A stretch of 50,228 nt of DNA, from positions 1 to 50,228 of the forward strand of contig JAJRRT010000019.1 of NCBI GenBank assembly GCA_024279255.1, written 5' to 3'. Below, one piece after another: positions 1 to 10,196 of this stretch (position 1 is the first letter of the stretch; every line of letters starts with the position of its first letter). Below the pieces are notes generated by a model. The model searched no databases. It saw nothing but the letters and a program-made list of their open reading frames with translations, and was not told the origin of the DNA. Both the position numbers and the translations under genes were made by a program. Source of the DNA: Deltaproteobacteria bacterium (GTDB lineage Bacteria > Desulfobacterota > Desulfuromonadia > Desulfuromonadales > Geopsychrobacteraceae).

Positions 1-2
1 AA

Positions 3-1355
<1,353 letters not shown>

Positions 1356-2180
1356 ATGTCTATTGTCGATATTGGATCTGTCCGTTGCGGCGGGAACCTG
1401 CCATTGGTCCTCTTTGCCGGTCCCTGTGCGATCGAGAGTGAAGGGCTTTGCCTGCGGATCGCCGAACGGTTGAAAAATCTGAGTGAAGAGCTTGGTTTGC
1501 CGCTGGTGTTTAAGGCCAGTTTCGACAAGGCGAACCGGACCTCGGTTACCTCATTTCGCGGACCGGGGCTCGATGAAGGGCTGCGTATTCTGCAGCGTAT
1601 CAAGCAGGAATTTGATCTTCCGGTTATTTCGGATATCCATGAAATTTCGCAGATTAAACCAGCATCAGAAGTTCTTGATATTTTGCAAATACCGGCGTTC
1701 TTAAGTCGTCAGACTGATCTGCTGGTGGCAGTAGGTGAATCCGGCAAGCCGGTTAACCTGAAAAAAGGACAGTTCTCAGCGCCTTGGGATATTCAACACG
1801 GTATCGGTAAAATTGTCTCGACCGGTAACGAGCAAATTCTTTTGACTGAGCGGGGGGTTAGTTTCGGATATAACAATCTGGTGACCGATATGCGCTCGCT
1901 GGTAATCATGCGTGAAACGGGCTATCCGGTCGTTTTTGATGCGACTCATTCAGTACAATTGCCAGGCGGCGCTGGTGGTTCTTCAGGGGGGCAGCGGGAG
2001 TTTGTTGGTGCTCTGTCGCGTGCTGCTGTCGCGACCGGGATTGATGCGCTCTTCTGGGAGGTCCACGAAGACCCTGATAATGCGCTTTGTGATGGTCCCA
2101 ATTCGTTACCGCTTCAAGATTTGAAACCAATGTTACAGCAGATGATGGCTATCGATTCTCTAGTCAAGACCCAGAGGTAA
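1356..2180 (+). CDS. kdsA: 3-deoxy-8-phosphooctulonate synthase, metal-dependent class
   Basis: Condenses phosphoenolpyruvate with arabinose 5-phosphate to Kdo-8-phosphate, the first committed Kdo step of lipopolysaccharide core synthesis. The 274-aa product has the family blocks KASFDKANRTS, PAFLSRQTDLL, FDATHSVQLPGG and the C-terminal FWEVHEDPDNALCDGPNSL. Near the N terminus it reads LFAGPCAIESE, with Cys24 where the metal-independent E. coli type has Asn. This is the known marker of metal-dependent KDO8P synthases (Aquifex type). The ATG follows the pyrG stop with no gap, and kdsD begins 7 nt downstream, so the Kdo genes look like one operon. Confidence 0.97.
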   Translation: MSIVDIGSVRCGGNLPLVLFAGPCAIESEGLCLRIAERLKNLSEELGLPLVFKASFDKANRTSVTSFRGPGLDEGLRILQRIKQEFDLPVISDIHEISQIKPASEVLDILQIPAFLSRQTDLLVAVGESGKPVNLKKGQFSAPWDIQHGIGKIVSTGNEQILLTERGVSFGYNNLVTDMRSLVIMRETGYPVVFDATHSVQLPGGAGGSSGGQREFVGALSRAAVATGIDALFWEVHEDPDNALCDGPNSLPLQDLKPMLQQMMAIDSLVKTQR

Positions 2181-2187
2181 TAGACGA

Positions 2188-3156
2188 ATGGAAATGATCG
2201 AAACGGCCCGACGGGTCCTGCAGATAGAGTCCGATGCGGTTTTGGCGTTGATGCCGCGCTTAAATGGTGATTTTACTAAAGCGGTTAAGGCGATTCTCGG
2301 TTGTCAGGGTCGTTTGATCGTGACCGGCATGGGAAAGTCAGGTTTGATCTGTCAGAAAATTGCCGCAACCATGGCTTCAACTGGCACACCAGCCCTGTTT
2401 TTACACCCGGCCGAAGGGATTCATGGCGACCTGGGGATGATGACCAAGGCAGATGTGGTGCTGGCTGTCTCAAACTCTGGTGAAACCGAGGAGATCTGCC
2501 GGATTTTGCCGGTGATCAAGCGGATGGGTCTGCCGTTAATCGGCATGGCTGGAAATCCAAAGAGTGCTCTTGCTCAGGCTTCAGACATCTTTCTCGATAT
2601 CAGTGTTGCAGAAGAAGCTTGCCCCTTAGGCCTGGCACCGACGGCAAGTACTACCGCGACCTTGGCCATGGGTGATGCTCTTGCGGTTGTGTTGTTGCAG
2701 GAAAGAGGTTTCTGTGCTGAGGATTTCGCTCTTTTTCACCCCGGCGGAGCACTTGGCAAAAAGTTGCTGCTGCGGGTTGAAGATCTGATGCATACCGCGA
2801 GTGCTGTTCCTCTGGTTGCCTCTGATACTCTTCTTCGTGAAGCTCTGTTTGAAATCACCACCAAGCAACTCGGTGTCACCGGTGTTATCAATGCCTCTGA
2901 CGAACTGATTGGGGTTTTCACAGATGGCGATCTAAGGCGAGTCATGGAGACCGGTCTTGACAGCCTGCAGAAGCCGATCGACGAAGCGATGAACAAGACG
3001 CCTAAGCGGATTTTACAGAGAAACCTGGCTGCCAAAGCGCTGCAAGTCATGGAAACCCATACAATCACATCTCTTTTCGTTTTTTCCGATGAAACGAGCA
3101 AAGTGCCGGTCGGCATTCTCCATCTGCACGATCTCTTGCGCGCGGGGGTGGTTTGA
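2188..3156 (+). CDS. kdsD: D-arabinose 5-phosphate isomerase (SIS + CBS pair)
   Basis: Interconverts ribulose 5-phosphate and arabinose 5-phosphate, supplying the KdsA substrate. The 322-aa protein has an N-terminal SIS sugar-phosphate isomerase fold (about residues 35-185; GRLIVTGMGKSG, AVSNSGETEE, LAPTASTTATLAMGDALA) and two C-terminal CBS domains (about 205-320; GVFTDGDLRR in the first). Architecture and length fit KdsD/KpsF. KpsF paralogues serve capsule loci; the position between kdsA and kdsC favours the core LPS enzyme. Its TGA overlaps the kdsC ATG by one base (TGATG), a translational-coupling arrangement. Confidence 0.96.
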   Translation: MEMIETARRVLQIESDAVLALMPRLNGDFTKAVKAILGCQGRLIVTGMGKSGLICQKIAATMASTGTPALFLHPAEGIHGDLGMMTKADVVLAVSNSGETEEICRILPVIKRMGLPLIGMAGNPKSALAQASDIFLDISVAEEACPLGLAPTASTTATLAMGDALAVVLLQERGFCAEDFALFHPGGALGKKLLLRVEDLMHTASAVPLVASDTLLREALFEITTKQLGVTGVINASDELIGVFTDGDLRRVMETGLDSLQKPIDEAMNKTPKRILQRNLAAKALQVMETHTITSLFVFSDETSKVPVGILHLHDLLRAGVV

Positions 3157-3680
3157 TGCATCCGAAAGCGGCAAAAATAAAATTACTCTTGCTTGATGTC
3201 GATGGAGTGCTGACTAACGGTCAGATCATCTATGACGGCGTGGGCAATGAGCTGAAAATGTTTAACGTGCGCGATGGACACGGAATTAAGTTGATTCAAC
3301 GCGCTGGTATCAAGGTTGGAATTATCACAGGCCGCAAGTCCGATGTCGTTGCGCGGCGAGCCGCTGAATTGGGCATAGAGATTTTATATCAAGGGGCCTT
3401 GAATAAGTTGGAACCTTATCGGGAAATTCTGACTCAAACAGGTTTGGCTGAGGAGCAGATTGCCTACGTAGGTGATGATCTCATTGATCTGCAAGTCCTG
3501 CGTCGGGTTGGCTTTTCTGCGACTGTTGCAGATGCTGATGCCGAGGTTTGCCGACTGGTCGATTATGTCGCCAGTCTCCCGGGTGGCTGTGGTGCCGTTC
3601 GCGAAATCTGCGACTTACTACTGAAGGCTGGTGGGCACTGGGAGCAAGTGACCGCACGTTATTTCTGTGATGAGCAGTAA
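3156..3680 (+). CDS. kdsC: Kdo-8-phosphate phosphatase (HAD family)
   Basis: Removes the phosphate from Kdo-8-phosphate to give free Kdo. It is a 174-aa small HAD hydrolase without a large cap, as usual for KdsC. HAD motif I is LDVDGVLTNG near the N terminus, motif II lies in GIITGRKS, and the acidic motif is YVGDDLIDL. The ATG at 3156 is preferred over the TTG one codon earlier because it shares a base with the kdsD TGA. After it come AAGGA and the lptC start, continuing the Kdo/LPS series. Confidence 0.96.
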   Translation: MHPKAAKIKLLLLDVDGVLTNGQIIYDGVGNELKMFNVRDGHGIKLIQRAGIKVGIITGRKSDVVARRAAELGIEILYQGALNKLEPYREILTQTGLAEEQIAYVGDDLIDLQVLRRVGFSATVADADAEVCRLVDYVASLPGGCGAVREICDLLLKAGGHWEQVTARYFCDEQ

Positions 3681-3691
3681 GGATTGAGCTT

Positions 3692-4291
3692 TTGACTCTC
3701 GAAGGGAAGCCCCGGAACAGGGCACAACGACTTGTTGGAGTAGCTATCCTTCTTGTGATGGTTGTTCTTGGCTGGATGCTTTTCTCTAGTAGCTTTGATG
3801 ACGATTTGTTACCAGAACTTATTGAACAACTCCCAGAAAATGTCGACCTTGGTCTGGATAGAGTTCACTATAGTCAGAGCGAAAACGGCATAGAAAGCTG
3901 GGTGCTTGATGCTGATCGTGCTGCTTATCAGCGCGAGAATGAGGAACTGGCACTGACCGGTGTCGAGCTGACTTTTTTTAATGCAGGCAGCTTTGGTGAT
4001 GTCACATTGAATGCGGTTGGCGGAATCTTGCGGCAGAGACAGAAACTGATCGATCTGAAAGGTGATGTCCGAATTGTGACAACCACTGGGGAGCAGTTTC
4101 GGTCGGAAACATTGCAGTATGATTACTCCAAACGACTGGCCACAACAGATGATCTGATCAGCATGCGCGGTCGTCAGCTTTACCTGACCGGTAAAGGGAT
4201 GGTTCTTGATCTGGGGCGGGGTACGCTGAAGATTCGTGAGGATGTTCATGCGCTTTTTAATGAGCGTCAGAGTGAAGGAGAACTGCAGTGA
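3692..4291 (+). CDS. lptC: LPS export protein LptC
   Basis: LptC is the single-pass inner-membrane component that passes LPS from the LptBFG transporter to periplasmic LptA. The 199-aa product has a short basic N terminus, one membrane segment (about residues 14-32, LVGVAILLVMVVLGWMLF) and a periplasmic beta-jellyroll with LptC-type spacing (VHYSQSENG, WVLDADRAAYQ, LRQRQKLIDLKGDV). The start is a TTG with AAGGA about 9 nt upstream. The 3' end overlaps lptA in GTGA. Sequence conservation in this family is low, so the call also leans on the lptA-lptB context. lptF and lptG are not in the window. Confidence 0.92.
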   Translation: MTLEGKPRNRAQRLVGVAILLVMVVLGWMLFSSSFDDDLLPELIEQLPENVDLGLDRVHYSQSENGIESWVLDADRAAYQRENEELALTGVELTFFNAGSFGDVTLNAVGGILRQRQKLIDLKGDVRIVTTTGEQFRSETLQYDYSKRLATTDDLISMRGRQLYLTGKGMVLDLGRGTLKIREDVHALFNERQSEGELQ

Positions 4292-4779
4292 ATTGTTACG
4301 CCTGGTTGTTGCTGTTTTTGTTGATGACCTCTCCATTGTCGGCTGCCGAGGAGAATTCTTTATCTGCACCGGATGGCCCGATTGAGGTGACATCTCAGCA
4401 GATGGAGACCGATCAGCAGAAAGGGGAAGTTTTTTTTAGCGGCAAAGTCGTGGGTAAAAGTGGCGACATGACAATATACGCTGATGAGCTGACCCTCTTT
4501 TTTGTAGAGATTAACGGGAATCGTAAGATTGAGCATTTAGAAGCTGAAGGTAACGTCCGTGTTGTAGACGGAGATCGTGTTGCTACTGCACAAAATCTTA
4601 AATATTTTCAGATGACTGAAAAAATGATATTGAATGGAAAAGCCGAGGTTCACCAGGGCGGAAATATGGTCGCAGGTGATGAGATTGTACTATTTACGCG
4701 TGAGAATCGTTCATTGGTCAAAAGTGGCAAGGATGGCCGAATAAAAGCGGTTTTTTTGCCGACGCAGGAGAAACTGTGA
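4288..4779 (+). CDS. lptA: LPS export periplasmic protein LptA (OstA-like)
   Basis: LptA forms the periplasmic bridge that carries LPS from LptC to LptD in the outer membrane. The 163-aa product begins with a signal peptide (about residues 1-20, hydrophobic core [14 protein letters not shown], cleavage after AA). The OstA-like beta-jellyroll follows: [53 protein letters not shown]. The GTG start sits in a GTGA overlap with lptC behind a GAAGGAGAA site. The end overlaps lptB in the same way, so lptC-lptA-lptB look translationally coupled. Confidence 0.94.
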   Translation: MNCYAWLLLFLLMTSPLSAAEENSLSAPDGPIEVTSQQMETDQQKGEVFFSGKVVGKSGDMTIYADELTLFFVEINGNRKIEHLEAEGNVRVVDGDRVATAQNLKYFQMTEKMILNGKAEVHQGGNMVAGDEIVLFTRENRSLVKSGKDGRIKAVFLPTQEKL

Positions 4780-5498
4780 AAACCCTTCAAGCCAGAGGAC
4801 TTGTCAAAAGTTACGCCGGTCGCAGGGTTGTTGGTGGTGTCGATCTTGAGGTAAGTTCGGGGCAGGTTATTGGGCTGTTGGGTCCCAATGGGGCAGGTAA
4901 GACCACAAGCTTTTATATGGTTGTTGGTCTAGCTCGTCCCGACCATGGTCGGGTCTTTCTCGATACGACTGACTTGACTGAGATGCCGATGTATCAGCGT
5001 GCCCGGATGGGAATCTCCTACTTACCACAAGAGGCTTCGGTCTTTCGTAAGATGACAGTAGCTGAAAACTTGCTGGCAATCCTGGAAACCCTCGATTTGA
5101 GCGCAGAAAAACAGCAGAAGCGGTTAGATGAGTTACTAGAAGACTTTCGTATCGGCCATATTCGTGACTCAAAAGGTTATGCACTTTCTGGTGGTGAGCG
5201 TCGGCGGGTCGAGATCGCCAGATCTTTGGTCCTTGAACCTTGTTTTTTGCTTCTCGATGAACCATTCGCAGGGATTGACCCTTTAGCAGTAAATGATATT
5301 CAAGGCGTGATCAAACAATTAAAAGATCGGGGTATTGGTATTTTGATTTCGGATCATAATGTCCGGGAGACTTTGGGCGTTTGTGATCAGGCTTATATTC
5401 TGAATCAAGGCGAAGTACTTGAATTCGGGACTCCTGAGCAGATCGCTGCTAGCGATAAAGCCCGCACAATCTATTTAGGTGAAAAATTTAAACTTTGA
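4776..5498 (+). CDS. lptB: LPS export ABC transporter ATP-binding protein LptB
   Basis: Cytoplasmic ATPase of the LptBFG complex that extracts LPS from the inner membrane. The 240-aa protein has a complete ABC fold: Walker [13 protein letters not shown]-loop region [16 protein letters not shown], signature [13 protein letters not shown], Walker [15 protein letters not shown] and H-loop ISDHNVRET. The FRKMTV and FAGIDP segments are typical of LptB. The GTG start overlaps the lptA stop by 4 nt. A 157-nt gap separates it from rpoN, the same lptB-rpoN adjacency seen in many proteobacteria. Confidence 0.97.
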   Translation: MKTLQARGLVKSYAGRRVVGGVDLEVSSGQVIGLLGPNGAGKTTSFYMVVGLARPDHGRVFLDTTDLTEMPMYQRARMGISYLPQEASVFRKMTVAENLLAILETLDLSAEKQQKRLDELLEDFRIGHIRDSKGYALSGGERRRVEIARSLVLEPCFLLLDEPFAGIDPLAVNDIQGVIKQLKDRGIGILISDHNVRETLGVCDQAYILNQGEVLEFGTPEQIAASDKARTIYLGEKFKL

Positions 5499-5561
5499 AG
5501 AGAACACATCACCTTTAAACACTTTGAATATTTAATCAAAAAATTACTGGCAAATAGGAAT

Positions 5562-5577
5562 TGGCACAGACTTTTCC
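5562..5577 (+). promoter_or_regulatory. Weak sigma-54-like promoter upstream of rpoN
   Basis: The sequence shows TGGCAC at 5562-5567, matching the -24 element. At the -12 position it reads TTTC (5573-5576) instead of TTGC, so the important G at -13 is missing. It lies 80 nt before the rpoN start in the 157-nt lptB-rpoN gap. RpoN autoregulation is known in some bacteria, but this match is imperfect and is only a candidate. Confidence 0.25.
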
Positions 5578-5655
5578 TGCGGAGAATGATAGACTCTGAT
5601 CCGAGGGGTTAGCTTCGTGGCAATGCCTGTGGGCAGAATCGGGTAATACGTCTTT

Positions 5656-7089
5656 ATGGCTTTAGATCTACGGTTACAGGTTAAACTTAGTCAGCAACTG
5701 GTGATGACCCCGCAGTTGCAGCAAGCGATCAAGTTGCTGCAATTGTCGAGTATGGAGTTGATGGATGTTGTTACTGAGGAATTGTCTGAAAATCCGATGC
5801 TCGAAGAGAGTGAGGAGTCTGCGTCGCCCGAAAATCAGGTTGAAGAAAAACCTGTGGAAGAAGAGAACTCAGAAGAGGTTAAAACCGAGTCTGAGGCTGT
5901 CGACGATATCGACTGGCAGACCTACCTTGAAGGCTATAGCCTGAGTAGCACAACAACGAGCGACGTTTATGAAGACAATGAAGATCGTCCCTCCTTTGAA
6001 AGTTTGTTGACAAAAAAAAGCACCCTTTTCGACCACTTGATGTGGCAACTCAACCTTTCCATAGTCCCTGAAATTGAGCATCTGGCTGCCGCTGAAATTA
6101 TCGGCAATATTGATGATGCCGGTTATCTGCACGCTAATCTTGAAGATATCTGTGAGGCAACTTTAGTTGCCGAAGAGGTCGCTGAGAAAGCCCTGAAGCG
6201 AGTTCAGCAGTTTGACCCGCCTGGTGTCGCCGGGCGTAATCTTCAAGAGTGCCTGCTGCTGCAGCTTGAGCGGTTGGGTCAGGCAGACTCTCTCTCGGCA
6301 ACGATATTGCGTGATCATATCGATGACATCGAGGGACGGAAGTACCCTATCATTGCCCGCGCATTGAAAATCTCACTTGATGATGTGCTAGCAGCTGCCA
6401 AAATTGTATCTGATCTCGATCCGCGCCCTGGTCGTGCTTTTAATCAGGAGGATGTTCAGTACATCTCTCCAGATATCTTTGTGCATAAGGTTGGCGACGA
6501 ATATGTCGTTACTCTTAATGACGAAGGCTTGCCGAATTTGCGGATCAACTCATTTTATCGGAGCGCCCTGACCAATAGTGCCTCGGTCGACAAGAAGGCA
6601 GGGGAATATATCCAGGACAAAATGAGGAGTGCCGTCTGGTTGATTAAAAGTATTCATCAGCGGCAGCGCACAATTTATAAGGTCACCAAGAGTATCGTTA
6701 AGTACCAACGTCAATTTTTTGATTATGGTATTGAACATCTCAAACCGCTGGTGTTACGTGACGTGGCAGAAGATATCGAAATGCATGAATCGACGGTCAG
6801 TCGGGTGACAACCAATAAATACGTTCAGACCCCGCAGGGGCTGTTTGAGCTTAAATACTTTTTCAATAGCGGAATTTCGACTACGGATGGAGATTCGATC
6901 GCTTCAGAGAGTGTCAAAATTCGGATTAAGGAGATTGTCTCCAAAGAAGATCCGAAAAAGCCCTTGTCTGACCAGAAGATTGTTCAACTGCTCAAAGAAA
7001 ACGATATTCATATAGCACGGCGTACTGTTACAAAATACCGTGAAATGCTCGGGATTGGTTCTTCAACTGAGCGTAAGAGATTGTTCTGA
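5656..7089 (+). CDS. rpoN: RNA polymerase sigma-54 factor
   Basis: Sigma-54 directs RNA polymerase to -24/-12 promoters and needs AAA+ activators. The 477-aa protein has the Gln/Leu-rich activator-interacting region I at residues 1-50 (LSQQLVMTPQLQQAIKLLQL), an acidic region II (about 55-95), the core-binding domain, the DNA-binding helix-turn-helix (about 365-400, EDIEMHESTVSRVTTNKY) and the RpoN box ARRTVTKYRE at about 454-463. All diagnostic parts are present. It lies between lptB and hpf, a widespread arrangement. Nitrogen- or acetate-related sigma-54 targets cannot be judged from this window. Confidence 0.98.
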   Translation: MALDLRLQVKLSQQLVMTPQLQQAIKLLQLSSMELMDVVTEELSENPMLEESEESASPENQVEEKPVEEENSEEVKTESEAVDDIDWQTYLEGYSLSSTTTSDVYEDNEDRPSFESLLTKKSTLFDHLMWQLNLSIVPEIEHLAAAEIIGNIDDAGYLHANLEDICEATLVAEEVAEKALKRVQQFDPPGVAGRNLQECLLLQLERLGQADSLSATILRDHIDDIEGRKYPIIARALKISLDDVLAAAKIVSDLDPRPGRAFNQEDVQYISPDIFVHKVGDEYVVTLNDEGLPNLRINSFYRSALTNSASVDKKAGEYIQDKMRSAVWLIKSIHQRQRTIYKVTKSIVKYQRQFFDYGIEHLKPLVLRDVAEDIEMHESTVSRVTTNKYVQTPQGLFELKYFFNSGISTTDGDSIASESVKIRIKEIVSKEDPKKPLSDQKIVQLLKENDIHIARRTVTKYREMLGIGSSTERKRLF

Positions 7090-7185
7090 TTTTTTGATTT
7101 ATCGACCATCAATCCTGTGATTTTCAGGGTATAGTTTAAAGAATCCGACCCGTTCAGGGTCTTATCATGAAGGAGACATCATTCT

Positions 7186-7734
7186 ATGCAAATTGCTGTA
7201 AACTTCCGTCACATGGAAAGTAGTGAAGCAGTCCGTACCTACGTAGAAGAGAAGCTCTCACGTGTAAAAAAGTACGTCGGTGAGCCGATTGATGCTCAGG
7301 TCGTACTCTCCGTTCAGAAGAAGATTCATCATCGAGCCGAAGTGACCATGGTGGCCAAAGGGCTGACTATGAAGAGTGCGGAAGAGACGGGGGATATGTA
7401 CGCCGCAATTGACTTGATGGTCGATAAGATTGAGCGTCAACTTAAAAAATATAAAGAGAAGCTCAAGCACCACAAGAGTGGTAGTGCCGGTAGCCGTCAA
7501 GTGCAGAAAACAGTTATCACTGCCAGCAGTGTCGACGACGGAGCTTCGGAGCCCGATATAATCAAGAGCTATTCCTTTTTTGTCAAGCCGATGTCGGTGG
7601 AAGAAGCCGTGATGCAGATGGACTTACTCGGCAAAAGTTTTCTTGTTTTTACCGATGATCGATCCGAGGAGATGAACGTTGTGTATCGGCGTTCTGACGG
7701 TAATTATGGTCTGATTGTTCCTCAGGGAAGTTAA
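7186..7734 (+). CDS. hpf: Long-form ribosome hibernation promoting factor
   Basis: Binds idle ribosomes in stationary phase or starvation. The long form causes 100S dimerization through its C-terminal domain. The 182-aa product has the N-terminal S30AE domain (residues 1-100; VNFRHMESSEAVRTYVEEKL), a variable linker (about 101-125) and the C-terminal dimerization domain (about 127-182; KSYSFFVKPMSVEEAVMQMDLLG, FLVFTDDRSEEMNVVYRRSDGNYG). That makes it the long HPF, not the short E. coli HPF/YfiA. It has a good ribosome site (GAAGGAGA). A small GACCC/GGGTC hairpin (7147-7161) lies just upstream, and a terminator follows the gene. Confidence 0.96.
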   Translation: MQIAVNFRHMESSEAVRTYVEEKLSRVKKYVGEPIDAQVVLSVQKKIHHRAEVTMVAKGLTMKSAEETGDMYAAIDLMVDKIERQLKKYKEKLKHHKSGSAGSRQVQKTVITASSVDDGASEPDIIKSYSFFVKPMSVEEAVMQMDLLGKSFLVFTDDRSEEMNVVYRRSDGNYGLIVPQGS

Positions 7735-7744
7735 TTTATCTATC

Positions 7745-7788
7745 GGACGGCATCTGATCAATGTTTTGAGAGGGTGCCGTTTATTTTC
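7745..7788 (+). terminator. Rho-independent terminator after hpf
   Basis: ACGGCA (7747-7752) pairs exactly with TGCCGT (7775-7780). The pairing extends inward by a T·G and a C-G pair and outward by two wobble pairs. The downstream side is followed by TTTATTTT. It probably ends or attenuates the LPS/rpoN/hpf transcript before ptsN. Confidence 0.7.
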
Positions 7789-7814
7789 CTATTTCAAAAG
7801 AGACGAACGAACCA

Positions 7815-8270
7815 ATGAAAATCAGTGAGCTTTTAAACCCGCTGGCAATTGTTACTGATCTGAAAGCAACAGGCAAAGACGCAGCTCTCTCCGAGTTGAC
7901 CGATGCCCTCCTTGTCGTCGCTCCATCTCTACGGCGTGACGATGTGCTTCAGGTTTTGCAGGAACGTGAGCGCCTCGGGAGTACTGGCATCGGTGATGGT
8001 GTTGCAATCCCGCACGGTAAGCTCAAAGGGATGCCCGAGTTGATGTTGGCTTTTGGCCGAAGTATATCCGGGGTTGATTTCGAATCAATGGATGGTCAAC
8101 CAGCACATCTTTTTTTCCTGCTACTTGCTCCAGAAGAATCAGTTGGGGTGCATTTAAAAGCACTTGCGAGAATTTCGAAACTTTTGAAAGATGCTGAAGT
8201 GCGCCAGCAGATGCTTGACGCGACCGACTCCGGGCAGATCTATAAGCTCATCTGTGAGCGCGAAGAGTAG
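7815..8270 (+). CDS. ptsN: PTS EIIA-Ntr (nitrogen regulatory)
   Basis: A regulatory PTS phosphoacceptor. In proteobacteria its phosphorylation state controls potassium transport, nitrogen and envelope functions rather than sugar import. The 151-aa product has the EIIA fructose/nitrogen fold. The active-site His67 lies in GVAIPHGKL, preceded by RERLGSTGIGDG. The start is an ATG after the hpf terminator. No NPr or EI-Ntr (ptsP) gene is present here. The only HPr and EI in the window are those at 12608-14633, so they are the likely phosphate donors (inference). Confidence 0.95.
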   Translation: MKISELLNPLAIVTDLKATGKDAALSELTDALLVVAPSLRRDDVLQVLQERERLGSTGIGDGVAIPHGKLKGMPELMLAFGRSISGVDFESMDGQPAHLFFLLLAPEESVGVHLKALARISKLLKDAEVRQQMLDATDSGQIYKLICEREE

Positions 8271-8302
8271 TATACGCCATATAAAGAAGGCCTTCCTCTG
8301 CC

Positions 8303-9277
8303 ATGACAGAACTGACAATTCAGGAAATACTTGACGAGAAAGAAGCGGGTCTTGATCTCCAGTTATTGGCGGGGGACGAAGGTCTTTCCAGAGCTATCAC
8401 CGTTCCGCGGATTCAAAAGCCTGGTCTGGCCCTTGCCGGTTACACTACGAACCTGCACCCTGATCGAATTCAGGTCCTGGGTTCAACAGAGCTGAGTTAT
8501 TTGGGACATCTTCCCAAGGAAAAAGCTCTGAAAGCTGCCAATGATCTTTGCGACCTTCACCTTGCCTGTCTGGTCGTGACAAAAAATCAGGTCGTTCCCG
8601 AATATTTGGTGAAGGCCGCTGATAAGCACCAAACGCCACTCCTTAGAACCTGCCACTTAAGTTCCGATTTCATCTCTCTTATCACAAAATTTCTTGAGGA
8701 ACGTTTATTGCCATCATCGACTCTGCACGGAGTTCTGATTGATGTTTTGGGCGTTGGAGTTCTGTTGCAAGGGAAGAGTGGGGTCGGAAAGAGCGAATGT
8801 GCTCTCGATCTGATTCTGCGTGGCTATCGTCTTGTTGCCGATGATGTGATTAAGGTGAGGCTCAAGCTACCGGCAGTAATCTTTGGCGAAGGGATGGATC
8901 TTCTGCATTACCATATGGAAATTCGTGGCCTCGGCATTATAAATATCAAACATTTATTCGGAGTTGCAGCGATTCGAGAGCGTAAGAAGATTGATCTCGT
9001 CCTTCAACTTGTCGAATGGGAACAGGGCAAAGAGTATGATCGGCTTGGTCTGGAGGAGGATAGTTATCTCATCCATGGAGTCGAGATCCCGATGATGCGC
9101 ATTCCGGTGCGTCAGGGCCGGAATACCAGTACAATCGTTGAAGTTGCAGCACGAAATCAGTTACTGAAAGAGATGGGTTATCATAGCGCTCAAGAATTTC
9201 AACACCTGCTTGAAACACGAATGGCTGAAGCGGCTCGATTGCACGCCCATACCATCATCGGGGATAACTTGGAATGA
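8303..9277 (+). CDS. hprK: HPr kinase/phosphorylase
   Basis: Phosphorylates and dephosphorylates HPr on its regulatory serine. In Firmicutes this drives catabolite control; in proteobacteria the output is less uniform. The 324-aa protein has the N-terminal HprK domain (about 1-130) and a C-terminal kinase domain with Walker A GKSGVGKS at residues 157-164. It also has the HprK signature MEIRGLGIINIKHLFG and the basic R/K segment VRQGRNTSTIVEVAARN. Its target is encoded 3.3 kb downstream (HPr with Ser45). The stop overlaps the rapZ ATG in ATGA, so the two are coupled. Confidence 0.97.
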   Translation: MTELTIQEILDEKEAGLDLQLLAGDEGLSRAITVPRIQKPGLALAGYTTNLHPDRIQVLGSTELSYLGHLPKEKALKAANDLCDLHLACLVVTKNQVVPEYLVKAADKHQTPLLRTCHLSSDFISLITKFLEERLLPSSTLHGVLIDVLGVGVLLQGKSGVGKSECALDLILRGYRLVADDVIKVRLKLPAVIFGEGMDLLHYHMEIRGLGIINIKHLFGVAAIRERKKIDLVLQLVEWEQGKEYDRLGLEEDSYLIHGVEIPMMRIPVRQGRNTSTIVEVAARNQLLKEMGYHSAQEFQHLLETRMAEAARLHAHTIIGDNLE

Positions 9278-10134
9278 GTATAAAGCCCGTTTATATCCTA
9301 ACAGGGCTGTCCGGATCGGGTAAAAGTACGGCAGCTCGAGTCCTTGAGGATCGGGGCTTTTTTGTTATAGATAACCTGCCGCTGACGCTGCTTCCGCAGT
9401 GCCTGGAGCTGACAGATAGTGCTCTGGAGGCTGATCGAGATCTAGCTGTGGTTATAGATGTGAGAAATCGTGACTTTCTCGCCCAGTACGAAACGATTCT
9501 CAAGCAAGTGGCTGCTCTTGGCCAGCCCCTGCGAATTCTTTTCTTTGAAGCCTCTGATAAAATTCTACTCCGTCGGTACTCAGAGTCGCGTAGAAGCCAC
9601 CCTTTAGCAGATGCAGAAAACTTAAGTGTCGCGATCGACCAGGAAAGGGAACTGCTGCAAATCGTCCGAAATAGTGCGACCCATGTTGTCAACAGTAGTG
9701 GTCTTAATCCGAATCAATTAAAAGAATTGCTTCTGGAAATTGTTGGGGATAATGAATCTCCACTACTGTTAATACAGATTGAATCATTTGGATATCGTTA
9801 TGGTTTGCCGCCAGACGCTGACCTGGTATTTGATGTTCGTTTCTTGCCAAATCCCTATTATATTCATGAATTGAAACCTCTAAATGGTCTTGATATGGGG
9901 CTGCAGAAATATGTTCTTGAACAGGAAGATTGCCAGACTTTTATTATGCATCTCGACAAAATGCTTGGTTTTCTTCTTCCGTGCTACCATCGCGAGGGTA
10001 AGAGTTACCTGACCTTGGCAATCGGCTGTACTGGTGGGCGACATCGGAGTGTCTCTTTGGTTGAGGAGTTTTCTCGTCGGCTAGGCAATATGAATATGCG
10101 TGTGCGCGTTCATCATCGCGATATTGATAAATAG
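9274..10134 (+). CDS. rapZ: RNase adapter / nucleotide-binding protein RapZ
   Basis: In E. coli RapZ binds small RNAs and presents them to RNase E, controlling glucosamine-6-phosphate synthase. Elsewhere the family (YvcJ) is a GTP/ATP-binding protein of less clear role. The 286-aa product has an N-terminal Walker A (GLSGSGKST, residues 11-19), a central P-loop kinase-like domain and the C-terminal RapZ domain (about 155-286; SFGYRYGLPPDADLVFDVRF, IGCTGGRHRSVSLVEE). It follows hprK with a 4-nt overlap, the common ptsN-hprK-rapZ order. Whether it acts on RNA in this organism cannot be told from the sequence. Confidence 0.96.
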   Translation: MSIKPVYILTGLSGSGKSTAARVLEDRGFFVIDNLPLTLLPQCLELTDSALEADRDLAVVIDVRNRDFLAQYETILKQVAALGQPLRILFFEASDKILLRRYSESRRSHPLADAENLSVAIDQERELLQIVRNSATHVVNSSGLNPNQLKELLLEIVGDNESPLLLIQIESFGYRYGLPPDADLVFDVRFLPNPYYIHELKPLNGLDMGLQKYVLEQEDCQTFIMHLDKMLGFLLPCYHREGKSYLTLAIGCTGGRHRSVSLVEEFSRRLGNMNMRVRVHHRDIDK

Positions 10135-10143
10135 CAATGATCT

Positions 10144-10160
10144 GGATTCAATTTGAATCC
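10144..10160. repeat. Perfect 17-bp dyad between rapZ and PTS EIIA
   Basis: GGATTCAA (10144-10151), one central T, then the exact reverse complement TTGAATCC (10153-10160). It is AT-rich and has no T tract after it, so it looks more like a protein-binding dyad than a terminator. It lies 60 nt before the EIIA start. Confidence 0.55.
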
Positions 10161-10174
10161 GCGGAAACTTTTAA

Positions 10175-10196
10175 GTAATTGAATTGCGGTAATTAC
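10175..10196. repeat. Inverted repeat just upstream of PTS EIIA
   Basis: GTAATT (10175-10180) and AATTAC (10191-10196) are exact reverse complements separated by 10 bp. Together with the dyad at 10144 they fill most of the 85-nt rapZ-EIIA gap. The gap may be a control region for the sugar-type PTS genes (inference). Confidence 0.4.
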
